Positions 1 through 7,711 of a stretch of DNA of 64,000 bases are shown here, in pieces. Below the pieces are notes generated by a model. It was not told where the DNA came from. It worked only from the letters and a program-made list of their open reading frames with translations, and did no database searches. The translations under genes and the position numbers were made by a program. Within the stretch, counting starts at the first letter, position 1; every line of letters starts with the position of its first letter. The stretch is taken from assembly GCA_031280615.1 (NCBI GenBank), contig JAITGO010000021.1, positions 62,001 to 126,000 on the forward strand, in the 5' to 3' direction. The DNA is from Desulfobulbus sp. GTDB taxonomy: Bacteria; Desulfobacterota; Desulfobulbia; Desulfobulbales; Desulfobulbaceae.

Positions 1-1428
1 GAGGTAGATCTCCCAGCCGGCCTTGGTGTTGTTCAGCGGCTTGACACATTGCTGCCGCCGGCCGAAACCGGGCTTCAGCCCCTTTTCGGTACGCAGGATG
101 GAATCGCGCTCGAGAAAGGTGCTTTCCGGCAGGATCACGTCCGCAAACCAGGCGGTTTCGCTGAAGTTGACATCCACGGCCACGATCAGGTCGAGCCGGT
201 CGAGAATCCGCCGCTGCTCTTTGGTGTCGGGCATGGCGATGAAGGGGTTGTGCCGGTGGACGAAGTAGGCCTTGACCGGATAGGGCAGGCCGGTGTCGAT
301 GGCCTCCAGGGCGGTCTGGAGCATGCCCGCGCCCTTGTCCCACTGCGGGTAGCGCGAGCCGCAGCCGTCGGCCCGCTCCTCGTTCACCGCCGGCACCAGC
401 GAAGCCAGGCTCTTGAGGCCCGATTTGCCGGCATCCTTGGGGCCTTTGGGATAAAAAAGGCCGCCGGGCTGCTCGATGCTGCCCAACAGCGCGTTGAGGA
501 TATGGATCATCCGCGAGGCGTAGAAGGAATCGCGGTAGCGGGACAGCATCCAGCCGGGATGGATGATCACCTTGGGCCGATCCTCGTTCAGTTCGCGGCA
601 AAAGGCCTCGATTTCCGCGGCCGCGATGCCGCACTCGCCGGCCGCCCATTCCGGAGTGTAAGGGGCGAGAAAATTCTTGAATTCGGCCAGGCCGTTGACG
701 TAGCGGGCCACGAATTCGTGGTCGTAGTAGCCGTTGCCCACGATACAGTGCGCGATTCCCAGCAGCAGGGCGTAATCGGTGCCGGGCTTGATCTGCCAAT
801 AGCGGCTGGCCTTGCCGGCGGTCACCGAGGCGCGCGGATCGATATAAGTGACGCGGGCGCCGTTCTTGATGCCTTTGAGGAAGCTCTTCACCTCCTTGAC
901 CTTCAGCGATTCGGTGATGTTGCGGCCAAACAGGACGATGTGGCGGGAGTTTTCGTAATCATAGGCAAAATCCTTTCGCCCCATGCCATACACCGATTTG
1001 GAGGCATGATGGACGTTGCGGCCGCAGGTGCAATCGTGATTGATGTAGTTGGGCGATCCCAACGACTTGAGAAAGGCTTGGCGCAGGTCGGCAAAGGGGC
1101 CGCCCCGGTCGGACAGCACAATCGACCGGCCGCCGTGTTCGGCGACGATGGGCCGCAGCCGGCTGACGATGTAATCGTAGGCCTCGTCCCAGGAGACCTC
1201 CCGCCATTCCCCTGCCCCGCGCTGGCCCCGGCGCAGCAAGGGCGCAGCCGGCCGCTGCCGGTCTTCGCGCTGGGCAAAGGCCGCACCACCCTTGGCGCAC
1301 AGGCTCCTGCCCATGCCGCCGTCATGGGTGTTTCCCTCGATCCACACGGGCCGGCCGTCTTCCACCTGCACGCTCACCGGACAGCGGACCGCACACATCC
1401 CGCAAATACTGTATTTCGTCTCTGTCAT
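1..1428 (-). CDS. Molybdopterin oxidoreductase (DMSO reductase family), partial
   Basis: 476 codons read with no stop to the left edge, so the C-terminal part lies outside the window. The start ATG (1426-1428) follows GAGGAGT about 8 bases upstream. The N-terminus MTETKYSICGMCAVRCP gives the CxxCxxxC half of a [4Fe-4S] site, and LCAKG supplies the fourth Cys. The motif DCTCGRNVHHASKS marks the region of the Mo-coordinating residue, and HPGWMLSRY and HNPFIAMPD are typical of the family. This is the catalytic subunit type used for thiosulfate/polysulfide, formate, arsenate or similar substrates. The substrate cannot be decided from this fragment; PsrA/PhsA-like is the closest impression. No Tat signal precedes the cluster-binding Cys, so a cytoplasmic location is inferred. 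It is transcribed away from the ModE-like gene and sits close to molybdate uptake genes, which fits a Mo enzyme. Confidence 0.85.
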   Translation of the reverse strand, partial: MTETKYSICGMCAVRCPVSVQVEDGRPVWIEGNTHDGGMGRSLCAKGGAAFAQREDRQRPAAPLLRRGQRGAGEWREVSWDEAYDYIVSRLRPIVAEHGGRSIVLSDRGGPFADLRQAFLKSLGSPNYINHDCTCGRNVHHASKSVYGMGRKDFAYDYENSRHIVLFGRNITESLKVKEVKSFLKGIKNGARVTYIDPRASVTAGKASRYWQIKPGTDYALLLGIAHCIVGNGYYDHEFVARYVNGLAEFKNFLAPYTPEWAAGECGIAAAEIEAFCRELNEDRPKVIIHPGWMLSRYRDSFYASRMIHILNALLGSIEQPGGLFYPKGPKDAGKSGLKSLASLVPAVNEERADGCGSRYPQWDKGAGMLQTALEAIDTGLPYPVKAYFVHRHNPFIAMPDTKEQRRILDRLDLIVAVDVNFSETAWFADVILPESTFLERDSILRTEKGLKPGFGRRQQCVKPLNNTKAGWEIYL

Positions 1429-2114
1429 CGTCAAACTCCTCGAACCACCTTGCCAACCCTGGGGCGAGCGGCAGCTCTCCTTTTATGTCAATTCGATTGA
1501 TATAATTCACTTGGGATCGATCCGCTGGTCCGGTCGCAATCCTGTTGCCCGGCCCCCCTGTTGTGCAGAAAAATCACTCGGCCCGTTTTCAATCGCTTCG
1601 GTCCCGATCAGCCTGGGGCCGCCCGGCCACACGTATCAATATTACTGAACGACAAGCTTCGCCAAGCTAAAAATAATTTAAAAGTGACTGTTATATCTAC
1701 AAAATTCAAAATTAAAATGGAAATCTATTTTACCACAGCAAAGAATAAATTTTAATGATAGCAATTTCACTTATCCCTGCCGCTCGCTCAATCCGGTTGA
1801 TTGGCGGGTTCTTGGTCTCCACCCGCCGACCGTGCATCGGCTTCGACCCTCTCCGGCTTCATCGATGAAAAAGCATTGCATGATACCTCTGGAGTGCGGT
1901 GTTGTCATTGAAATGGAGCAAGGAGCGGCCACAGGCTACCGCAAGCCTGTATATATCCGGCTCTGGCCGGCGTGGGCAACCAATGCTCGCCGATCCCGAT
2001 GGCGCGACATAGTGATTGCTCCTCCAACGAAATTTCAGTATTCCTAGCAGGATACGAAAAGAACCTGCCCCAATGCCGTCATCGGCATCGGCAATGGCTA
2101 CCCGCGAGGACAAC
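1429..2114. other. Intergenic region, AT-rich, no gene supported
   Basis: This separates the divergent oxidoreductase and ModE-like genes. It is markedly AT-rich around 1660-1770, unlike the flanking coding DNA. Short open frames lack ribosome sites and coding character. A single GTTATAT half-site-like sequence occurs near 1690 without a matching partner. Promoters for both divergent genes should lie here, but none stands out. Confidence 0.5.
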
Positions 2115-2495
2115 ATGCCCAAGGTCAAAAAAGAAAATGAAAGCAATGCCCTGGCATCGGGGCAGCTCCATCGGGGGCTCCAGATCAAGGGCCGCCTCTG
2201 GATCGAGAACGAAGGCCGGACCTACCTTTCCTGGGGTCGCGTTGTCCTGTTGGAGCGCATCGGCGAGTACGGTTCGGTCTCTGCTGCCGCCAAATCCATG
2301 CAGATGAGCTTCAGCCATGCCTGGCATCTGGTCGAGGACATGAACATGCTCTCTCCCCAGCCGTTGGTCGAAAAACAGGCCGGTGGCCGACGGGGCGGCG
2401 GTGCCTGGCTGACCGATGCCGGCAAGCAGGCCATCCGGGAATTCTTCCAGCTGGTCGAACGCTTTCAGGACTGGATAGAAACCGAACGCCTCTAA
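2115..2495 (+). CDS. ModE-type winged-helix transcriptional regulator (DNA-binding domain only)
   Basis: 126 residues. The start ATG at 2115 is preceded by GAGGA four bases upstream. An upstream in-frame ATG at 2016 has no ribosome site and would add a low-complexity extension. The core (about residues 28-105) has the LysR-like winged helix of the ModE N-terminal domain: LERIGEYGSVSAAAKSMQMS, then SHAWHLVEDMN and the wing GGRRGGGAWLTDAGKQ. There is no C-terminal TOBE/Mop molybdate-binding pair as in E. coli ModE, so how it would sense molybdate is unclear. Single-domain ModE proteins of this kind are common in sulfate reducers. It lies beside modABC and directly upstream of a ModE-like palindrome in the cytochrome promoter, which suggests local Mo-dependent control (inference). 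Confidence 0.85.
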   Translation: MPKVKKENESNALASGQLHRGLQIKGRLWIENEGRTYLSWGRVVLLERIGEYGSVSAAAKSMQMSFSHAWHLVEDMNMLSPQPLVEKQAGGRRGGGAWLTDAGKQAIREFFQLVERFQDWIETERL

Positions 2496-2551
2496 TCCCC
2501 CCTCCCCTGCTTTTTCCGCAAACGACGATCCGCGCTTGATCGCCTTTTTTA

Positions 2552-2582
2552 TTGACAGCATTATATTTCATAAAATATAACG
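2552..2582 (+). promoter_or_regulatory. Promoter overlapped by a ModE-like palindrome
   Basis: TTGACA (2552-2557) and TATAAC (2576-2581) are separated by 18 bases and form a good sigma70-type promoter for the cytochrome pair. The stretch 2559-2582 has the form CATTAT-N12-ATAACG, with a perfect inner inverted repeat TTATATTT/AAATATAA around CATA. From memory, the E. coli modA operator has CGTTAT/ATAACG half-sites with similar spacing. Because the palindrome covers the spacer and the -10 box, bound ModE would be expected to repress. The ModE-like gene ends only about 60 bases upstream. Confidence 0.6.
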
Positions 2583-2669
2583 CATGGGATTTTGTCGGCC
2601 GTGCCACAGCGAAGGCTCGGATCGATCTTTCTTCAACCAAGAGAGCAATCTTCAATCAGGAGAGTAATC

Positions 2670-3083
2670 ATGCGTTTTCCCTCTTATTTTGTGGCAACAG
2701 CCATCCTGTTCGCCGCCTGCGGCACCCATCCGGCATTGGCCGATGCGGGCAAGGAGGACAGCGGCGGCAAGGGACCGGAACAGGTGGTGATCAAATCCGC
2801 CATCGATACGGAAAAGGTGGCCAAGCCGGCCTACCTGCCGCACCGGCTCCATCAATGGCTCGACTGCGACGGCTGCCATCATGGCAAGGGACCGGACAAA
2901 AAGAAAAGCGCGTATGTGGCCGGCCAAAAGATCGAACCGTGCGAAGCCTGCCACAACAGCAAGGCCGGCATGCCGGAACGGATCGCCACTCTCAAGCGGG
3001 CCGGCCATACCTTGTGCATGGAATGCCACCTCCAACAGGACAAGGAACTCGCCAAGTGCGGGGTGTGCCACAACAAGAAATGA
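2670..3083 (+). CDS. Periplasmic tetrahaem cytochrome c (class III-like)
   Basis: 137 residues, with the start ATG at 2670 behind AGGAGA. The N-terminus MRFPSYFVATAILFAACGTHPALADA is a signal peptide. Cleavage after ALA looks likely, although the internal FAAC could be an atypical lipobox. Four CxxCH haem motifs follow in the mature part: CDGCH, CEACH, CMECH and CGVCH, with extra His residues for axial ligation (for example LPHRLHQW and CHHGK). Size and motif number match cytochrome c3-type electron carriers of sulfate reducers. The split-Soret-like gene begins 28 bases after the stop, so the two are probably cotranscribed. The role is periplasmic electron transfer; the partner enzyme is not shown by the sequence. 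Confidence 0.88.
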   Translation: MRFPSYFVATAILFAACGTHPALADAGKEDSGGKGPEQVVIKSAIDTEKVAKPAYLPHRLHQWLDCDGCHHGKGPDKKKSAYVAGQKIEPCEACHNSKAGMPERIATLKRAGHTLCMECHLQQDKELAKCGVCHNKK

Positions 3084-3111
3084 GGCGGTTCATCCGCCAA
3101 GAGGAAAACAG

Positions 3112-3915
3112 ATGAAAGACGAGAACCTGGCCGCAACCGAGGCAATACCCACGGGACTATCCCGCCGACAATGGCTTTTTGGCGCCGGAACCGCGGCCAC
3201 GGCCGCCGCCCTGGTGCCGTTAAGCGGTTGGCTGCAATCGGCCCGGGCCGCAGGCGGCACCACGGAAAAATGGCCCTGGCCGTACGAAAAACTCGATCCG
3301 GCCGCCACCGCCGAACTCGCCTACCAGGAATGGTATCGGGTGTTCTGCGGCTGCGCGGTCATCAGCAGTGTATTCACCCAGCTGCGAGAAAAGATTGGCG
3401 AACCGTACACCTCCTTTCCCATCGATGCCTTTGTCTTTCTCGAAGGCGGCATGGCTGGCTGGGGCACGATCTGCGGTTCGAATGCCGGGGCCAACATTGT
3501 CGCCAACCTGATCATCGGTCCCCGGATCGTCGGGGCCGAGGCCGGCCACCTGATCGGCACCGACATCATGCAATGGTATTGCGAAACAGCCATGCCGGTG
3601 TTCAAGCCGAAGACGCCGAAGTTCACCGGCCACATCCCGCTGACCATCAGCGAGTCGCCCCTGTGCCATGTCTCGGTCGGCAAATGGATGGCAGTGGCCG
3701 ACAAGCCTCTGGGCAGCCCCGAACGCAAGGACCGGTGCGCCCGGGTGGCGGCAAGCGTCGCCTATCACCTGGTCGAGCTGCTCAATACCTGGAAAGACGG
3801 AAAATACGAGGAGGAAGGCGACTGGACGCCGGTCTCCACCCACGGCATCAACGCCCAGCCCAACTGCATGGAATGCCACGGCAGCGGCGTGCCTGCGGCC
3901 CCGAAGAAAGGCTGA
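3112..3915 (+). CDS. Split-Soret-type cytochrome c (C_GCAxxG_C_C family), Tat-exported
   Basis: 267 residues. The start ATG at 3112 follows GAGGAAAACAG. A twin-arginine signal (SRRQWLFGAGTAATAAALVPL, ending SARA) occupies about residues 17-46. The mature protein has FCGCAVISS and the segment FLEGGMAGWGTICGSNAGAN, as in split-Soret cytochromes of Desulfovibrio, and a single C-terminal haem motif CMECH. A further Cys pattern (CHV, CARV) matches the C_GCAxxG_C_C family, which probably binds an additional Fe-S cluster. Tat export fits cofactor insertion before transport. It is second in an operon with the tetrahaem cytochrome behind the ModE-like promoter. The physiological reaction is not established; a link to nitrate or sulfur redox chemistry is only suggested by the family. 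Confidence 0.85.
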   Translation: MKDENLAATEAIPTGLSRRQWLFGAGTAATAAALVPLSGWLQSARAAGGTTEKWPWPYEKLDPAATAELAYQEWYRVFCGCAVISSVFTQLREKIGEPYTSFPIDAFVFLEGGMAGWGTICGSNAGANIVANLIIGPRIVGAEAGHLIGTDIMQWYCETAMPVFKPKTPKFTGHIPLTISESPLCHVSVGKWMAVADKPLGSPERKDRCARVAASVAYHLVELLNTWKDGKYEEEGDWTPVSTHGINAQPNCMECHGSGVPAAPKKG

Positions 3916-3929
3916 CCGGCAGCCCTAAG

Positions 3930-3967
3930 GAAAAAAATACCTCGCCCGGGGCGGGCAACCGCCCCGG
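3930..3967 (-). terminator. Intrinsic terminator of modABC
   Basis: CCGGGGCGG and CCGCCCCGG (9-bp perfect arms, 4-base loop, 3946-3967) are followed on the minus strand by a run of seven T (A-run 3931-3937). It sits about 20 bases past the modC stop. The same hairpin may also slow plus-strand transcription from the cytochrome operon, but no T-run exists in that direction. Confidence 0.8.
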
Positions 3968-3985
3968 CACCTTGCACCCGTTCGG

Positions 3986-5041
3986 TTAGATCAGCCGGCG
4001 GAAAGACGAGGCCTTGATCACCGCCACCACTTCCCTGCCCTCTTCAAGCCCCAATTCCCGCATCGATTCGGGCACGATCTGGACGATCAGCTGCCGGGAG
4101 CCGCACTGCAGCTCCACCCTAACCCTATTGCCCACGGTGAACAGCTTGCGCACCGTGCAGGGCAGCAGGTTACGGGCGCTGGTCGCCTCGGGATGGCGCT
4201 TGAACAGCAGGATGTCCCTGGCATCCAGCTCGAAGACATTTTCCCGGTGCTCGGCGTGCTCGGTGAGGATCAACCGCGCCTCTCCCCACTGATAGCTCCA
4301 CAAATCGCCCAGCGGTTCCGGCCGGCCAAGCTTGAGCAGGTTGACATAGCCTTGCCGGGGTGCGGCCCAGGCCGCCTGGGCCAACTCTTCGGCACTGGTC
4401 TGCCGTTTGGTTTCCCCCTGCTCCATCACCAGCACCTGCTCGGTCATCAGCCGCATTTCCAGCAGCGAATGGCTGATGAACAGCAGGGGGATGTCGAACC
4501 TGGAGAAAACGGAATTGAGGTAGGGCATGATCTGGAATTTCAATTCCTCGTCCAGACCGGTGAGCGGCTCGTCCATGAGAATCAGGCGGGGGCAGGTGAG
4601 CACGGCCCGCCCCAGGGCGACCCGTTGGCGCTCGCCGCCGGAAAGGAGGTTCACTCCCCGGTCAAGTAGATGGCCGAGATGCAGCGCCTCGATAATCGCC
4701 TCCGGTTCGATATGCCGCTGCGGCTCCGGCGTGCGCCGCCAGCCGTAGAGGAGGTTGCGGCGCACGCTCAGATGGGGAAAGAGATGGGCATGCTGGAACA
4801 CCACCCCGATCCGGCGCTGTTCCGGCGGCAGGTTGATGCCGAGCCGGCTGTCGAACAGCACGGTGTCGTCCAGGCGGATGCTGCCGTGGTCGGGCTTGAG
4901 CAGGCCGGCGATCAGGTGCATCAGGGTCGATTTGCCGCTGCCCGAGGGCCCGAACAGGCCGACACGGTGGCCGGTCAGGTCGCAATCGGCATGAAAACGA
5001 AATCGGCCGAGTTGTTTGTGCGCCGAGACCACCAGCCGCAT
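3986..5041 (-). CDS. modC: Molybdate ABC transporter ATP-binding protein ModC
   Basis: 351 residues. Walker A is GPSGSGKST (31-39), the Q-loop VFQHAHLFPH is near residue 83, the ABC signature LSGGERQ spans 133-139, and Walker B LILMDEP starts at 153. The C-terminal third (from about 285, with ARNLLPCTVRKLFTVGNRVRV) is the TOBE/Mop domain that binds oxyanion in ModC proteins, and the total length is normal for the family. The start is two bases after the modB stop, so translational coupling is likely. It powers molybdate (and probably tungstate) import at the inner membrane. It is the last gene of modABC and is followed by a strong terminator. Confidence 0.95.
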   Translation of the reverse strand: MRLVVSAHKQLGRFRFHADCDLTGHRVGLFGPSGSGKSTLMHLIAGLLKPDHGSIRLDDTVLFDSRLGINLPPEQRRIGVVFQHAHLFPHLSVRRNLLYGWRRTPEPQRHIEPEAIIEALHLGHLLDRGVNLLSGGERQRVALGRAVLTCPRLILMDEPLTGLDEELKFQIMPYLNSVFSRFDIPLLFISHSLLEMRLMTEQVLVMEQGETKRQTSAEELAQAAWAAPRQGYVNLLKLGRPEPLGDLWSYQWGEARLILTEHAEHRENVFELDARDILLFKRHPEATSARNLLPCTVRKLFTVGNRVRVELQCGSRQLIVQIVPESMRELGLEEGREVVAVIKASSFRRLI

Positions 5042-5043
5042 GG

Positions 5044-5724
5044 CTATCTCCTATCCAGCGTTTTGCCGGCCGCGCCGCTGACCAGCAGAACCATGAAAGA
5101 AAGGGCGATGGACACCAGACAGAGCGAAAGCGCCATCCGGTCGCCGCCGGGCGAGCTGGTATATTCGTAGATAGCCAGGGGAATGGTCTGGGTCACGCCC
5201 GGAATGTTGCCGGCCAGGATGATGGTGGCACCGAATTCGCCCAGGCTGCGGGCAAACATCAGGGTCATGCCGGCAAAGACCGCCTTGCCGGAAAGCGGCA
5301 GGGTCACGGTGAAAAAGGCGTCCCAGCCGCTGGCGCCCAGGGTGCGGGCCACCTGGCGGTAGGCGGGATCGACCGATTCCATCCCCAGCCGGATCGAGCG
5401 GACCAACAGGGGAAAGCCGACCACGGCGGAGGCGACGATCGCCCCGGTCAGGGTGAAGATCACCTGGATGTCGTATTCCAAAAGCCAGGAGCCGATCCAG
5501 CCGCGGCGGCCGAACAGCACCAGCAGCAGATAGCCGATAACCACCGGCGGCAGCACCAGGGGCAGGTTGACTATGCCCTCGATCAGGGATTTGCCCGGGA
5601 TGCGGGTATGCACCAGAAGATAGGCGACCCCGATGCCTAGGGGAGTGGCGAGCAAGGTGGCCGCGCAGGCCACCTTGAAGGAGAGCCGGATGGCATCGAA
5701 ATCCGCGGGCTGCAACCAAAACAT
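5044..5724 (-). CDS. modB: Molybdate ABC transporter permease ModB
   Basis: 226 residues from ATG at 5724. A GTG at 5742 would add six residues but has no ribosome site, whereas ATG 5724 has AGGCGA, and its N-terminus MFWLQPADFDAIRLSFKVA lines up with known ModB starts. There are about five hydrophobic membrane spans. The permease EAA-like loop appears as RTLGASGWDAFFTVTLP near residues 135-155, where the ATPase docks. It lies 26 bases after the modA stop and 2 bases before modC. It forms the membrane channel of the molybdate importer. Confidence 0.95.
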   Translation of the reverse strand: MFWLQPADFDAIRLSFKVACAATLLATPLGIGVAYLLVHTRIPGKSLIEGIVNLPLVLPPVVIGYLLLVLFGRRGWIGSWLLEYDIQVIFTLTGAIVASAVVGFPLLVRSIRLGMESVDPAYRQVARTLGASGWDAFFTVTLPLSGKAVFAGMTLMFARSLGEFGATIILAGNIPGVTQTIPLAIYEYTSSPGGDRMALSLCLVSIALSFMVLLVSGAAGKTLDRR

Positions 5725-5750
5725 GAGGTCGCCTGGCAACACGCCGTCGA

Positions 5751-6512
5751 TTATTTCGGGGCGCTGAAACCGTATTTGAGGAAGACCTTCAACGCCTCCG
5801 GGCCAGTGAGAAAATCGTAGAACGCCTTGGCCTCGGCCTGCTTGGCCCCATTCGCGGTTAGGGCGATCGGGTAGGTCACCTGGTCGTACAGATCCTGCGG
5901 CACCTCAAACAGAATCACTGCCTGGGTGGCCATCAGGGCATCGGTTTTATAGACAAAGGCCCCGTCCGCCTCGCCCCGGTCGGCATAGATGAGCGACTGA
6001 CGCACATCCTTGGCCATCACCAATTTCTGCCCCTCTTCCAGCTGTTTGTAGATGCCGGCCTTTTCCATGGCCTGCGCCGCGTATTCGCCGGCCGGCACGC
6101 TCTTGGGGCTGCCGATGGCGATCCGCTTGAGGCCCACGATATCGGCCAGCTTGGTCACCGCCGGATTCTTGGCGCCGACAAAGACCAGGGTGTTGACTGC
6201 CAGGATTTTCTCGCTTTGGGGCTCAATTTTCTTGGCGTCGCGGAGATAGGTCATCCATTTTTGGTTGGCCGAGATAAACAGATCGGCGGGTGCGCCCTCG
6301 TCGATCTGCTTGGCCAAAGCACCGGAAGGGCCGAAATTGGGCACAATGGCCACCTCCTTGCCCGCGGCCTTGTACCGTTCGGCCAACTCTTTGACGACGT
6401 CGGTCATGCTAGCCGGCACCGAGATGTTGATGGCATCGGCTGCGTGCAAAGGAGCCGCCGCCAGCAACAGACAGCAGGCAAAAAAGGGCGTAAGGATCTG
6501 CAAGGTTCTCAT
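5751..6512 (-). CDS. modA: Molybdate-binding periplasmic protein ModA
   Basis: 253 residues. The signal peptide MRTLQILTPFFACCLLLAAAPLHA is cleaved before ADAINIS. The mature chain shows the ModA fold landmarks VPASMTDVVKELAERYKAAG, NFGPSGALAKQIDEGAPADLFISANQKWM and KDVRQSLIYADRGEADGAFVYKTDA, which include the Ser/Ala/Tyr residues that usually hold the oxyanion. The start ATG follows CAGGAGAAGACC. It is the first gene of modABC, with an unusually long, structured leader upstream. It captures molybdate or tungstate in the periplasm and hands it to ModBC. Confidence 0.95.
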   Translation of the reverse strand: MRTLQILTPFFACCLLLAAAPLHAADAINISVPASMTDVVKELAERYKAAGKEVAIVPNFGPSGALAKQIDEGAPADLFISANQKWMTYLRDAKKIEPQSEKILAVNTLVFVGAKNPAVTKLADIVGLKRIAIGSPKSVPAGEYAAQAMEKAGIYKQLEEGQKLVMAKDVRQSLIYADRGEADGAFVYKTDALMATQAVILFEVPQDLYDQVTYPIALTANGAKQAEAKAFYDFLTGPEALKVFLKYGFSAPK

Positions 6513-6540
6513 GGTCTTCTCCTGTCAATGATGGACAATA

Positions 6541-6816
6541 CCTCGATTTTACGAGGGGATTTCAAAAAACGCCGTGCCGGACACGGTGCGATCGGCACAC
6601 GGTCATAACCAAGCCTGTGAAGGTGTTCTCCGCCGCGATTCCGTGCAAGGACAATGCCTTCCACTTCAGCCGCCGAACGTTCTCCGAAGCCGGGATCGAG
6701 CCAGCCGTGAGGGACGGCCACCGGGTTTTCCGGCTCGACCGATTGGGTATTGGATTGCAGGAACAGGGAATCCAGAGTCACAGGCACGGGTTGGATGGAA
6801 GGGCGAAGGTTTGTTC
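6541..6816 (-). promoter_or_regulatory. Structured 5' leader of modABC (candidate riboswitch-like element)
   Basis: The modA start is about 300 bases downstream of the ModE-like box, and the interval holds several consecutive stems on the modA strand. The first is a compact three-way-junction-like fold: an outer stem TCGAGCC/GGCTCGA (6696-6702 with 6732-6738) enclosing GCCGT/ACGGC (6704-6718) and a short CCGG/CCGG stem. Next is a hairpin of 8-base arms with one internal mismatch (6643-6664), then GTGCCG/CGGCAC (6574-6598), and finally CCTCG/CGAGG (6541-6556) close to the modA ribosome site. I could not match it to the Moco riboswitch consensus by eye. The stems are visible; a regulatory role is inference. 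Confidence 0.4.
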
Positions 6817-6840
6817 CGTTATACGAATAACAGAATAACG
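6817..6840 (-). promoter_or_regulatory. ModE-like palindrome far upstream of modA
   Basis: The form is CGTTAT-N12-ATAACG, the same 24-base geometry as the palindrome in the cytochrome promoter at 2559-2582. On the modA strand the proximal half contains TATAAC, which could serve as a -10 box, as at the cytochrome promoter; no good -35 is visible. If this is the modA promoter, the transcript has a leader of roughly 300 bases. Confidence 0.45.
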
Positions 6841-7711
6841 AATTACGCTATTTCCCCCACCTTGTAAAGCAGCAATTGCGCCAGGAGTGATTTTCCCGTC
6901 AACTGCCCTGCCTCCAGTCGCGGCGCGAAAAAGACGCAAATTTGACGGGATGAAAGGAGCAAAGCTGGAGTTGGCCACAACAACGATGACAACGGCCCAA
7001 CAATCCATCCGGGACAACACTGCAAGGCAAGGTCGAAATAATCGCTCCAAGGACCGGCTGATCGAGTAGGCCAAATCACGTTTTTTAGTAGGTTAAACTA
7101 CGTATACACGCGACCGTCGTCGGCATCTGTCCGTGCCATCGCACCTTGTCTTGAATGGAGATCGAATTGCCGGCCGAATAGTGGTGCCCGAACCGGAATC
7201 GAAACGGATGTCCGTCGACAGCTTCGAGGCAAAATTTTCAAATATAGCCGCTATTAATGAGATTAAAATTGATGAACCTATGGTATGTATTGTCCGTGAA
7301 CGAATTCGGTGGAGGCGGGAACAAAAAGCAGCGTGCCATTGCGGAAATTTCCATCCGGGCGATACCACACTTGCCAACCTGGAGATGGGCCTGAAGCCAT
7401 TGCCTGGGGCAGGCGACCTCTGCCCGCCGGCTTGTAAAAAAAGCTGCCACCGATTCCGCCTCGCTGCCGATAAGACAGGTACCTGTTGCGGTTTTATTCC
7501 CATGAACGCCATGGGTACGGGAATGAGCCTGATCCCCATTCAAATTCCGGCCAGACCCCGATCCGATGCTTTTGGGGCACTTCCCGCGCCTCGTCTGTCT
7601 GTCATTTTGCTGCTACCAAAGGTCTCGCCATAAGGTGATGAGACAGCATTGGCGATATGTGGGTTTTTCGTCATCAATGATCAAATGAACTATTGCAATG
7701 TTCGGTGAACC
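6841..7711. other. Intergenic region without a supported gene
   Basis: This separates the divergent modABC operon and the large hybrid kinase. Open frames of up to 166 codons occur (for example 7133-7633 on the plus strand), but they lack ribosome sites, have no recognisable domain and overlap others in several frames. Small inverted repeats are present, among them GTAG/CTAC near 7088-7101 and TCGCCA/TGGCGA at 7625-7655, the latter 55-85 bases upstream of the kinase start and so a possible operator. Confidence 0.4.

Noticed and set aside
49..1500. Plus-strand frame of 483 codons across the molybdopterin oxidoreductase
   Set aside because: It is antisense to a clear Fe-S/molybdopterin reading frame on the minus strand with a good start and motifs.
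7180..7205. A minus-strand stretch resembling a tRNA 3' end (TTCGATT loop followed by GGGCACCA)
   Set aside because: The T-stem does not pair properly and no anticodon or D arm can be folded upstream; treated as coincidence.
7133..7633. A 166-codon plus-strand frame between modA and the PAS-array kinase
   Set aside because: No ribosome site, odd composition and competing frames on both strands; no family resemblance.
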